Assembly: GCA_025267735.1 (NCBI GenBank)
Contig: CM046295.1
Span: forward strand, 9,323,270-9,387,269
Length of the DNA stretch: 64,000 nt
Reading direction: 5' to 3'
Source: Mactra quadrangularis
Lineage: Eukaryota > Mollusca > Bivalvia > Venerida > Mactridae
The notes under the pieces are model-generated. The model made no database searches. It saw only the letters and a list, made by a program, of their open reading frames with translations, and was not told the DNA's origin. Both the position numbers and the translations under genes were made by a program. Positions 47,588 through 58,150 of this stretch are shown here, piece by piece (within the stretch, counting starts at the first letter, position 1; every line of letters starts with the position of its first letter).

Positions 47588-47998
47588 TCAGTTACCGAGA
47601 ACGTTATAGAACGTTACAAAACGATACATTCGGAACCCCTCGGCCATGTATTTCTTTACTTTATTACCGGTAATTTCATAATAGCGTCTAAATATGTCAG
47701 AGAATATTCGCAACAAATGGCCGATGAGTTCCGAATGTACCGTTGCGGAACGTTCTGTAACGTTCCGGGTAACTAAACTCCCAGCTGGGCTGAGTTCAGT
47801 TATCGCGAACGTCACAGAACGTTACATAACGATACATTCGGAACTCCTCGGCCATATAGATCTAATTGTTTACTTTAACACCGGTAGTTTGAAAAAAGCG
47901 TCTAAATATGTGCGAGATTATTCGCAGCAAATGATCGAGGATTTCCGAATTTATCGTTACGGAACGTTATGTAACGTTCGCTGTAACTGAACTCAGCC
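47588..47998. repeat. Two tandem copies of a palindromic unit of about 205 bp
   Basis: Unit 1 (about 47588-47785) and unit 2 (about 47796-47998) are each imperfect hairpins. AGAACGTTACAAAACGATACATTCGGAAC-type text at the left pairs with GTTCCGAATGTACCGTTGCG at the right, and CTCGGCCAT pairs with ATGGCCGATGAG. This explains three overlapping open frames on both strands, none of which is a gene. Related halves occur at 22415-22505 and 54930-54980. Confidence 0.75.
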
Positions 47999-48310
47999 CT
48001 GATGTTCCGCGCACTAACTGTTTTCTATCACGTGACTTATCGTGAGCCAATCTAACTACCCGTATGTTGTATACAAAATGTTTAAAACATAAATTCTTTT
48101 GCTTAACTTCGCAACACGCAGAATTTAAAAACACTTATAGTTTACGCTTAAAGCCCCTATATCAAAAGTTACACTGCTTTTGACTGCAAAGAAAATAGAC
48201 ATTAATCAAACACCTCTAATGAACAAGATTTTTTCAAATAAATGCAAATATTTCATGTTATTTATTGTATTTCAAAGTGAAAGTAGATCGAAACCGAAAG
48301 TAGACTTCGG

Positions 48311-48359
48311 ATGCTAATACTCGATCACATGTGGATAATGATAGTGTAGGCTGATTTAT
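48311..48359 (+). repeat. 126-bp tandem repeat, first partial unit
   Basis: GATCACATGTGGATAATGAT and GTGTAGGCTGATTTAT belong to the tandem unit that continues at 49579-49783 and 51315-51530. It is interrupted here by the next element. Confidence 0.65.
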
Positions 48360-49578
48360 CCACAGGGAATTGTCAAGTTACCTCCCTTTGATTTTTCAAA
48401 CATACCTTTTATATACATATATACAAGGGGTACAACTGCATTTACTTGACCACTTCATCTAGATTTATTATTTTGAGAATCACAAAAAGTACTGATACCC
48501 TAGCGGCACTTTAACGGAACGATTAAATTGATTAAACATAACTCTTCGAGCTATGAATATTAAATGTTTCATAGGGCAGACCGTTAATACGATTTAAGTT
48601 TCAAAAACATAAAAAACAGCACAAAAATCTCAACTCGGACAAGTTAGTGCACAGATGAAATCGACATTTCTCGAGGAAAATCGTTTTATTTTCATATTTC
48701 AAAATGACATATTTACCCCAATAAAAGAAAATATGACAGAAAAACAATATTATTGAATAAAAATGTAATAAATATAACTCTCCACCTTGAGAGAAACACT
48801 TGCGAGCCATAAAAAGCGAAATTAACAAAATCTATTCGATAATCAATGTTGTAGCCGGTATCCTTAATTTATTCAAGAAACTTGTAAGAAATTTTTTGAT
48901 TGGTTAATTTTGTAAACGAAAATCGCCAAGGATTCCGACTAATTGACTGAATCAAATTTGGAAGATTTCGACTTTTTCGTAGTATTTTTGTTGTCTCGTT
49001 TGAAAGTAGGAAAAACCCCGTACGGTTCGTCGAATTAGAAATTGTTTAACTAATTAGATTATTATGTGTGTGACGTATTAGTGAAAATGGTTGTGAGAAT
49101 AATTTTTTAAGGTTAAATCAGATAAAAAGTGTACATATATTCGTTTTGTTTCATGTCTGGTCATAATTGGCACGATGTTTTGTATTTTTATAACTAGTGA
49201 AGCGAGAAACACAATCTAACACGGAGTAAATCATGCTTGAATCGACGTAACATTGAAATTTTGTCAATTTTCATTCTGTTCAACTGTGCACTAACTTGTC
49301 CGAGTTGAGATTTTTGTACTGTTTTGTATGTTTTTGATAATCTAATCGTATTAATGATCTGCCCTTTGAAACAATAAACATTCATAGTTCGAAGACGTAT
49401 GTTTAGTCTAATTAATCGTGTGGTTAAAGTGCTACCAGGGTATCAGAATTTTTTGTGAGCCACAAAATAATAAATCTAGATGAATCGGTCTAGTAAACGC
49501 AGTTGTACCCCTTGTATATAAGTATATACAAGGTATGTTTGAAAAAGCAAAGGGAGGTAACTTGACAATTCCCTGTGG
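48360..49578. mobile_element. Non-autonomous transposon with TIRs of about 300 bp, 1219 bp
   Basis: The ends CCACAGGGAATTGTCAAG / CTTGACAATTCCCTGTGG start inverted repeats of about 300 bp (48360-48660 and 49275-49578). Inner matches include CTCGGACAAGTTAGTGCACA and its inverse. ATTTAT flanks both sides (48354-48359 and 49579-49584). The element interrupts a 126-bp tandem repeat whose intact neighbours show the empty site GGCTGATTTAT...ATTAGTGATAT. No transposase is seen. Confidence 0.85.
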
Positions 49579-49783
49579 ATTTATCCACAATTAGTGATAT
49601 ATAGCTGTATTTTGCATTATACAGTGTATATAACTGTTCGCAGTAGGCACGCTTATCTAACACAACAGGGGGTCACTGCATGTGGATAATGGTACCGTAG
49701 GCTGATTTATGTACGATTAGTGATATATGGCTGTATTTATCATTATACGGTGTATATAACTGTTCACAGTAGGTGCGCTTATT
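49579..49783 (+). repeat. 126-bp tandem repeat, middle units
   Basis: The unit contains GGGGGTCACTGCATGTGGAT, TAGTGATATATGGCTGTATT and GTGTATATAACTGTTC. It is cut at 49783 by the next insertion, with CTTATT duplicated. Confidence 0.8.
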
Positions 49784-51314
49784 TACGAAAGCCGAATGGT
49801 GTCACATAAAAATAAAAAATAGAATTATACTATGTCGTAATAACGAGATAACTAACTCGTAATTACGAGATAATTAACTCGTAATAACGAGATATTATCT
49901 CGTAATAACGAGATAACTAAATCGTTATAACGAGAAAATTATGTCGTTATAACGAGATAACTAGAGATAGTTACGAGATAACTATCTCGTAATTACGAGA
50001 TAATTATCTCGTAATAACGAGATAACTAACACGTAATAACGAGATAATTAACTCGTTATAACGAGATAATTATCTCGTAATTACGAGATAATTAACTTGT
50101 TTGCAAAAGCACCAACAGCTCAAAATAACAACAGTTTAATACCATTAAGAATTAGGAAACAACAACAACTCGAGACGACAGCAACAAAATCTTAAACAAC
50201 AACAGCAGCAACAACTAAACCATTTACATTAAAGCACTAAGCAACAACAACAACAACTACAACATTAACAGCAACACCTTATGACAATATAAAAATCGAA
50301 ACAACTACATACACAACTTAAAAAACAGCAGCAACAACTCAGAACAATAACATCAACTTATCACAACAACTCAAAACAACAGCAACAACATCGCAACACA
50401 ACACAACACAAAACATTAAGTCAATACAACAACAACGACTCAAAACAACAAAATAATGTACACAAAACAATGGCAACAACTAAATAAACATTGACAACAA
50501 CTAAAAACAACACCATTAGCAACTTAAAACAATAGCAACAGCATTTGAAACAATTAAACAAACAACTGAAATCTACATTGAGAACAACTAAAAACAACAA
50601 CAACGGAACCTAAAATAGCATCAACAACTAAAACAATCACATTAACAACTCAACACAATTCTGTTGATGTTGTTATTAGTTGTTGTCAATGTTGATTTAG
50701 TTGTTGCAATTGATTTCTGTACATGATTTTGTTGTTTTGAGTTATATATGTCGAAATTGTTTTACGTTGTTGTTGCTGTTGCTGTTAATGATGATTTTGT
50801 CTTGAATTGATGTTGTTATATTGAGTTGATGTTGTTTTTCTGTGTTGTAGTTTTTGTTGTTGTGATAAATTGGTGTTATTGTTTTGAGTTGTTGCTGCTG
50901 TTTTTTAAGTTGTGGAAGTTCTTCCGATTTTTATATAGTTGTTTATTTATTCTTAGTGGTATTATATTGTTGATGGAGTTTAGTTGTTGCTGCCGATTTT
51001 TGTTGTTGTTGATGCTGATATTTTGAACTGTTGGTGCTTTTGCAAATGAGTTAATTATCTCGTAATTACGAGATAATTATCTCGTTATTACGAGTAAGTT
51101 ATCTCGTTATTACGACATAATTATCTCGTTATAACGAGTTAGTTATCTCGTTATTACGAGATAATTATCTCGTTATTACGAGTTAATTATCTCGTTATTA
51201 CGAGTTAGTTATCTCGTTATTACGAGATAATATCTCGTTACTACGAGTTAATCATCTCGTTATTACGACATAGTATAAGTCTATTTTTTTATATGACACT
51301 ATTCGGCTTTCGTA
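49784..51314. mobile_element. Giant self-complementary foldback element, 1531 bp
   Basis: The ends TACGAAAGCCGAAT / ATTCGGCTTTCGTA are inverted and flanked by CTTATT (49778-49783 and 51315-51320). The arms (about 49840-50100 and 51040-51270) are arrays of short palindromic words such as CGTAATTACGAGATAATTAT. Inside, a CAA-rich half (50110-50650) faces a TTG-rich half (50660-51030). The whole element could fold into one hairpin of about 750 bp. Poly-Leu/Cys/Val frames inside are translation of the TTG repeats. Confidence 0.85.
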
Positions 51315-51530
51315 CTTATTTAACACAACAGGGGGTCACTGCATGTGGATAATGGTACCGTAGGCTGATTTATGTACGATTAGTGATATATGGCTGTATT
51401 TTGCATTAACAGTGTATATAACTGTTCGCAGTAGGTGCGCTTATCTAACACAACAGGGGGTCACTGCATGTGGATAATGATAGTGTAGGCTGATTTACAT
51501 ACACTCGGTGATATATTACACTTATGATTG
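51315..51530 (+). repeat. 126-bp tandem repeat, last units
   Basis: GGGGGTCACTGCATGTGGAT occurs at about 51332 and 51458, spacing 126 bp. The array decays after about 51530. Confidence 0.8.
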
Positions 51531-52526
51531 GCTTAAATATTAAGAAAGCCACTTTCTATATGAGAATCGAAGCCGCTTCCCTTGGCCAATAGGCAGAGGC
51601 ATTCATTATATACTGAACTAAGATGAAGGGTGATAATGATAGACATTTAGAGATTTTTAGAACAATGCTATTGATAAATAACAACATTGATGTAATTAGA
51701 TTTATTTTAGATTTTTTAGATTACCATAATATACATTACTAAAAAATCTTTATATCCTGGATACTTACCAGATATCTTTTATACCCTGTATCACGAATCA
51801 ATGCTCTTTAGATACTGCTGACTATTCATTTTATTTAATAAGCACGACCATATCTTATCGTCAATTTCGACATCAACCCCATCTTTAATGTTCGTAAAGA
51901 TACGCACTTTTTGCTGGGAATATTGAATTTATTAAATGTAATATAAGATAGCGTTAAAGTAGAAATGACTGCCCAAAAGTGGCTAAAACGTAACCTAAAA
52001 GACTACCAACGTTTCTGTCGGTGAGAAACATTATTTTAATTCACAATAACTTATCTTTTATTATTTACACTCAAAATATACAATAATTAATAAACAGGTT
52101 CAGGTACCTCAATTGAAGTTATTAATGACCTTTTACCGTTCCTTAAAAATTTTACTCATTCTCGTACCCCGATGTTATCAATATTCTCTATCTTACTAGA
52201 CTCTGGGAACGAAAATGTTTTGTAATTTGTCTTTAGATCAGGAACAAATATCGGTACTTGTACCGGTACCGGTACCAGTATCGGTATCTGAAAATTTTCC
52301 GCAAAAACTTTTACAGTTTCGTTTTGGTACCTTTACTTAAATCGGTACAAATGGTGCAGATATAGAGTAAAACATATGAAAGTCTACAATGCCTAATTCT
52401 CATAACTTTTGCGTAATTATCGCTTTGTAAAGTTATTTAATTCGATCTAAACTTTGGTTACGTATAAATCCCATTTAATAAGGTCCAGTATGCCCCGCGT
52501 TGATCTATATTGATGATCGATACAAA
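51531..52526. other. Non-coding; GGTACC-rich patch
   Basis: Between 52245 and 52345 GGTACC/CGGTAC words repeat (for example ACCGGTACCGGTACC), like the subterminal text of the hAT remnant at 39124-40013. A minus-strand frame near 51790-51910 ends before a donor-like GTAAGT but has a stop and is not called. Confidence 0.4.
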
Positions 52527-52913
52527 CAGGGCTCAAATTTAACAAAAAAATTGAATTTGCAAATTTTTGCAAAATGATAAAAAATCACTCGCACTTAATC
52601 ATTTTTTTCTCCAAAATTTAATAGCATACGTAGTAAATAAGCATATAAGCAATAACAACATAATAACATGATACTTTATTTAACAATAGATCCAGTGAGG
52701 GCATGAATGTATAATAGACTAAGAAAATCGAACATGCTTTAAATGCTTATCTTTAGTTAATAATATCGATTTTAGTCTCATTAGTTTAGTCATTGAAATT
52801 ATGTGAACGATTTGTACTCGCGATAATTTGCGAGTTTAACTAAAAGTTAATTGCAATTTTCAAATTCCACTCATGCACATTTTGCGAGTATACGAGCTTT
52901 AATTTGAGCCCTG
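52527..52913. mobile_element. hAT-like MITE, 387 bp
   Basis: Ends CAGGGCTCAAATTTAAC / CTTTAATTTGAGCCCTG. The flanks GATACAAA and GTTACAAA form an 8-bp duplication with one mismatch. Non-coding. A partial relative lies at 6713-6805. Confidence 0.75.
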
Positions 52914-53156
52914 GTTACAAATGACAGTCAATGTTGCAGGAAATTAGCAAGCGACTTGTAAAATAACATATGATGAAAAGGTATTGGAAAACTGCAAATG
53001 GCATCAAAATTTATTCTAGACTATTAAACAATTAATAAAGATCGTGAAATGAACTGCAAATATTTCGGAATTTTTAACGTGCAAATATTACAGAAATCAT
53101 AAGCATTAAATTACCAATTTATGCCAAAAATTTTTGTTGAAAATTTTCAAACATTT

Positions 53157-53390
53157 TAATAGGGTTCTAGCAGCTGCGGCCGAGGCGTAGTGGTGAGCAT
53201 GTCTGAAATCGAATCCGCAGATCGCGGGTTCGAAACCCGGTCGCGATCGGTCATACCCTATACATGAGTTATCGACTTCGTGGTAGGGTAAGTCAAGAAA
53301 ACCTATTGTATGAAGAACTTGCCATCGTAAACGATCTTAATATGTATTGAATACGCCGTTAAAAACTAATTAAAAATAATAGGGTTCTAG
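53157..53390 (+). mobile_element. tRNA-derived SINE with 14-bp target duplication
   Basis: TAATAGGGTTCTAG occurs directly on both sides (53157-53170 and 53377-53390). Between them a tRNA-like head (A box AGGCGTAGTGGTGAGC, B box GGTTCGAAACC) is followed by a body of about 110 bp and a short A-rich end (TTAAAAACTAATTAAAAA). A perfect duplication indicates a fairly recent insertion. Confidence 0.85.
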
Positions 53391-54929
53391 GCTCAGATTT
53401 TCTCTGGTGGAACATATTTTTTTAGTACAGTTTGTTCTTCAAACACCAATTTCATAACGTTAACGATCAAATGCGGTTTTCCTCAGTGAGATAAATATAT
53501 ACGTGTAAAAATTATAACTAACGATTTTATGAAAATATTAAAAACATTAAACGGTCGTATTATTTACAAATCATTCATTCATTTTTAGTGAGTTTTTGCA
53601 CACGTCGTAGGCCTTATAGTAGGACAATTCAATACAAATGTTACTAAAAGCTGTGGCATATTTTAACTGCAGTGTACACAAACTTATTTTGAATTTAATT
53701 ATGACCTATTTGATTCTATATGTTCGTCCTTGACAAATTTACCTTTGAGTACATTACTTTTTGTTCCGCTGACTTAAATTTAAGACACCAAATGTCTAAA
53801 AAGTCTTATAATCGTAAGCTTTATTGTTTTCTTTGAAAATATATATTAATATATTACAGACGTATGGATATCCGTCATATTTTACCCATTTTCCGATCAA
53901 GTTTGTGTTGAGGTTTTGTAGACATCTCATTCAGGGTCTTAATTCTAATGTTTCGTTCTTGAAAAGCCGATCAGTCACGGGCACAGTCGACTATAGCCTG
54001 TACCTACCACAGGACCTCGACCTTTGTACACATTACTTTGTTTCTTTCATGGAATGTTTCATATACGTTTATTTAATCTTCCGCAGAAATGTAACAATGT
54101 AAAGATATAAGTCATACCGTCTAACGTTAGACGGGGCGGGTACGACCAATTTTTTGGTCTTTTCCGCTCTATTCTGGGTTTGTCTCTGCATGTTAGATTG
54201 GAATCTATGTTTCGCTGTAAGCTTGTTCATTACTGCCTGAAATTATTTGCCGTACACAGCTCTTAAATGTCTTAAAATTTATAAAATCATCTACGTTCGC
54301 GGGAGTTTAATGCATGAAATGTTACTCAGCGATGCTCATGATTATACCAATTTTGTCATAATTCAATCTACACTCATCGAATTTTTTAAGAATATCGTTT
54401 TTAAGAAAAGCTTAAAAAGTGAAGTACATGTAACATCTTAATGAAACTTTTACTTTTTTTCATCTATGTATGAAGAGTATAAAATACATAATCATTACAT
54501 CATATCGTTGATGTATATTAATTATTTCTATTCGAACTTATTTATTGTCTTATGGTTTTTTTCAACACAGCTGTCTAAGCCAACTTTAATCCAATGTTTG
54601 TTTTACCTATATACAGGCTGCTACACCACTCCTGTTTGTCTTGAAATTCTCTTCAGTAAATGAAAATTTACTTAATTAATAATATTTTTTATGATTCCGA
54701 TAGCTATCCCTACATATATACATGTACTGGCCTGTTAAAAGTTTGGAATGCGGTCTCAGATTTTCAATTTTCGGAACCCGCTTTAAAGTAAAGTATACGG
54801 CCTAATAATTTCAATAAGCGGGCCCCAAAACCGTTTAGTACGCGTCAATTACATTTAATAAGCGTTTCCCGAAAAAACGTTTAGGAAGCGGTACATTACT
54901 TTCAATAAGCAGTAGCGTGTTCAATTAGA
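53391..54929. other. Non-coding stretch
   Basis: Open frames at 53824, 54247 and 54466 have no recognisable domain. From about 54740 the motif GCGGTCTCA/AAGCGGT-type repeats appear (AATAAGCG words at 54812-54910). Confidence 0.4.
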
Positions 54930-54964
54930 TAAAACGTTACAGAAAGTTAGATAACGATACATTC

Positions 54965-55050
54965 GGAACTCCTCGGCCATTCGCTGCGAATATGCTAATC
55001 TAATACGCACATATAAGATCGTTAAGGCAATGAGTGATGTTTCAAAATTT
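54965..55050. repeat. Long terminal-type inverted repeat, right
   Basis: CTCGGCCATTCGCTGCGAAT, then GATCGTTAAGGCAATGAGTG and ATGTTTCAAAATTT, is the inverse of 47498-47585. The adjacent inner text matches the palindromic units at 47588-47998. Confidence 0.6.
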
Positions 55051-55390
55051 ATGCCCTGGTCACACTTTTACGGAAAGGACCTCGGAAGAGCTATGAAAGA
55101 CCTACGGACTGATCGCCACGAATCGCTACGGAAAAGCCCAATTCCGTAGACCGCTACGGTTCCAATACGGTTGCGCTACGATGTAAGTACGGAGTCTGAC
55201 GGAAGTCCTTTAAAAATGCAGGTAAACTTTCCGGAAAAAACTACGGAAGATCTACGGATCGCTACGGTTTGACACGGAATGATACGGATCAGAACGGTTT
55301 TGCTACGGATGCGCTACGGTTCGCGACGGCATAGGCACGGAGAAGAACGGTTTGCTACGGAGAAAAACGGTCCACCGCGGAGCGTCACGT
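55051..55390 (+). repeat. CTACGG-motif array
   Basis: In 340 bp the core ACGG occurs about 20 times, mostly as GCTACGG, CTACGGA or TACGGTT, at irregular spacing. It lies between the right inverted repeat and the MULE-like transposase and shares ACGGTTTGCTACGG with the foldback at 29785-30059. Confidence 0.6.
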
Positions 55391-55742
55391 ATCAATAGAA
55401 ATTCCTCGCACAGCCTCTTGATTTATCACTTTCAAAATAGAAAAGACCCCTTTAAATGTTGTTAATCTTTCGTTTAATTGATTAATTAATATTCTGAGGG
55501 ACAGAATTCGTTGAAATGTGATACATGCTAATTAAGCAATATAATTTGGATATTGACATAATATTCGTATAATAATGACAGTGTTTGATAAAAAATATCC
55601 ATTAAATATAAAAAAATAATCTCATAGTGATAAATTTACATGTAATTAAAATTGGAACCACTAAGCAGTTTGGAACTTTCAACTAATACACTGGAGAGTA
55701 GAATTGGAACAGATTCTTTCAAATAGATATTGTTAGAGCTAA

Positions 55743-56872
55743 GAGTCGTTTTGCAGAGCTCAGAAATCATCATTATTAGTTTTAAGTAAAGTTCACGAAC
55801 ATCCATTCATTCAAGAAGTGGCCATTTCAAAACTAAAGGAACCTAGTATCATACTATTTACATCGGAACAATTACTAGACATGATGAGGAATTGTGATGG
55901 AAAGGATGGAAGTGTTATAGGAATTGATAGAACTTTCAATTTAGGAAAAGTATTTGTAACCGCCATGACATATAAAAATAGAGCTGTTATAAGTAGGAAA
56001 AGTGAGGACCATCCAGTGTTTTTAGGACCAGTTTTTCTACATTATGATGCCGAACAAAGCACCTACAACAAATTCTTCGCGTACATCAGAAATGAGCTCG
56101 GCTGTCGATCTCTCAAAATAGGCACCGATGAAGAGAAGGCAATGGTGAACGCACTTGTAGCTAACTTCCCAGACGCCCAACATTTGTTATGTACTAGGCA
56201 TATGAGGGATAACATTAAGAACCACTTACAAAAGTCTGACTGTAGTGAGAAAGATAACGAAACAATATTAAATTTAATGTTTGGTAGAGATGATGGCATG
56301 GTGTTTGCAGCTAATGACACGGAATATAATTACAGGGAGGATGATTTATTATTTTTTTTTGGAAAAAGTATGATAATTTTAAGACTTATTACCTACGTTT
56401 CTTGAGTGAAAAATTAAGAAAATCCGTGTACATACCTATCAGAGACAGCATATCGAATACACTATGGACAAACAACAATGCTGAATCTATGAACAATAGA
56501 CTAAAACAAATCTGTGACTGGAAACAACATAATTTGCCAGACTTAATTGAAAAAATATATACTGTACATAAAAATCAGTTTTGTGATTTACGTCGGTCGC
56601 TCTATGGCCAAGGAAATTACAAGTTAATTCCAGCAATGAATAATTTCTCTGTGAAATATGACGAATGGTATAATGCATCCGCAGAAAAGAAACAAAGGTT
56701 ATTTACAAGGTTTGTAAAGTCAGATATCCCTGTTGCGCGTCCATCAAAATTAATGACTTCTTCAGACGGAACTTTTAAATGTGTACGACCGAGAGAAAAC
56801 GCGGGTAAAAAACCAGGACAGAGAAAGAGGCGTCGAGCAGAAAGGACAGCTACAAATAAAATGAATATTTAA
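55743..56872 (+). pseudogene. MULE-like DDE transposase, frameshifted
   Basis: The frame is open from 55743 to 56405 (VIGIDRTFNLGKVFVTAM, then HPVFLGPVFLHYD, KIGTDEEKAMVNAL, HLLCTRHMRDNIKNHL) and continues in another frame to 56872 (RDSISNTLWTNNNAESMNNR, LYGQG, a basic tail GKKPGQRKRRRAERT). The likely catalytic set is D in GIDRTF, D in GTDEEK and E in NNNAES, the order seen in MULE-type transposases found in cnidarians and molluscs. The break falls at a run of nine T (about 56352-56360). One missing T restores the reading frame, so either decay or a homopolymer sequencing error is possible. A stop (TAA at 55740-55742) closes the frame upstream, so the N-terminus is lost or lies in another exon. 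After the final TAA the same frame reads CTKCGKAYEY, half of a zinc finger. Confidence 0.75.
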
Positions 56873-56889
56873 TGTACAAAATGTGGAAA

Positions 56890-57225
56890 GGCATACGAGT
56901 ATTAAATCGCAACACGTGTTATCAGTGATGGATGCTGACGTTGCATGACAACTTCTTGTAACTCAGCAGTTCAAAACTTTCTTGAAACAATGAGCTGTAC
57001 TCAAGATGCAAATACTTCCATCTTACCTAGTATACGGCACGTAGCCTTGTGTATAGAGGTAAAATTGTACGGCAAATCCCTTTCTTTTAATATTCTGGTC
57101 ACATTGACTTGCCTTCGTTATTGTTTATGTGCTTTTATTAATTTGTGTATATGTCTTCATGAAGTTGGAATGGGAGATCATCGATCTCGCCGTGTGTAAG
57201 GCACGCCGACTTGTGTATGAAGGTA
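56890..57225. other. Non-coding stretch
   Basis: Nothing is recognised; an 84-codon frame at 56945 has no motif. Confidence 0.4.
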
Positions 57226-57639
57226 TCATCTATTGACATGTCCTCTTCGCCTGGCTCTGGCTTCAGTGTCAATGGAGTGATATTCTAATGTCTTTAAACG
57301 TGTTTTAATGTCACTATTTTCTGACTTTAAGTCAGATATTTGGCACTTAACTTTTTGTACTCGAGAGTCAATGGAGTTCATTTTGTCCATCATTTCAAAT
57401 AATGTCACAAGTTTATCATCAATGTTTTGTTTGCGAAATGATTCCTTAGACACTGTAGGAGAACATTTAATGTCAGAGGTTCCACCAGTGGACCTTCGAC
57501 GTCTCTTTTTAGTAGCAGAAGAAATTTCGTGCGCGGCGCCATTACTGTTGACTACGTGTCCAAGGCTAGGTGTGGGTGGGGTACAGGTAGAGGATGTTTT
57601 ACCTTGATTTTTCGTGGTAGAATTAGATTTTCTTCCCAT
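57226..57639 (-). pseudogene. LINE ORF1-like fragment
   Basis: A 137-codon minus-strand frame starts MGRKSNSTTKNQGKTSS, has a Pro/Thr- and Arg/Lys-rich first half (KKRRRRS) and then a helical, coiled-coil-like part (LFEMMDKMNSIDSRV through SDIKTRLKTLEYHSID) ending in TEARARRR. Basic N-terminus, coiled coil, then an E-x-R-x-R-R segment is the pattern of ORF1 RNA-binding proteins of L1/CR1-type LINEs. It stops before the RNA-recognition domain, so it is a 3'-truncated or interrupted fragment. No link to the reverse transcriptase at 16-18 kb can be shown. Confidence 0.5.
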
Positions 57640-57739
57640 TCTGAACGTTTTTTACACTACCAAGATTTATATTCTCAAAGTCCACAGAGAAAACAAGAAA
57701 TGTCTTTAAAAAAGACAAACGGCGTCGATTTAAAAACAA

Positions 57740-58150
57740 GAGGGCCCAAAGGGCCGTGGGTGCTCACCTGAGGAAAAGGTCAAAGGTCACAGAAGAGCCA
57801 TTTACAGAGGACCACTAATGTTAAAACCTATTTTTTGACCCAGTGACCTACTTATCCAACCAATCAGACCTATTTGAACAATTTTGGTAGGGAACCACCC
57901 ACGGACCATTCCTGTTGAGTTTGGGCAAATTATCATAAGCGGTTCAAGAGAAGATGTTGTTTGAACTTTTCCTTATATAATTCAATGTAATATTGTGATT
58001 CATGGGGTGGGGTCAATTTTGACCCAGGGGCATAATTTGAACAACTGTGATGGAGGACCTCTAGATGATGTTATATACCAAATATGAAAGCTCTAGGCCT
58101 TGTAGTTTCAGACAAGAAGATTTTTGAAAATTGCATTGTGACTGGAATTA
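57740..58150 (+). repeat. Bivalve dispersed repeat, ACAAGAGGGCCC start
   Basis: It begins AACAAGAGGGCCCAAAGGGC, then GTGGGTGCTCACCTGAG, AGGTCAAAGGTCAC and TTTTGACCCAG. Repeats with this opening are very common in bivalve genomes. No coding capacity. The right limit is uncertain. Confidence 0.6.

Noticed and set aside
47582..47990. Three overlapping open frames on both strands with similar peptides
   Set aside because: They are translations of a palindromic unit and its tandem copy; similarity across strands comes from the inverted repeat.
50421..51026. Cys/Leu/Val-rich frames that look like membrane proteins
   Set aside because: They are translations of TTG/CAA repeats inside the foldback element.
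51773..51910. Exon-like minus-strand frame (KVRIFTNIKDGVDVEIDDK) before a GTAAGT donor
   Set aside because: A TGA lies between the frame and the donor and no partner exon in phase was found; considered as the missing SGNH exon but it has no GDS motif.
53824..54102. 92-codon frame after an acceptor-like ATTACAG
   Set aside because: No domain, no donor with consistent phase, and the composition looks like random AT-rich sequence.
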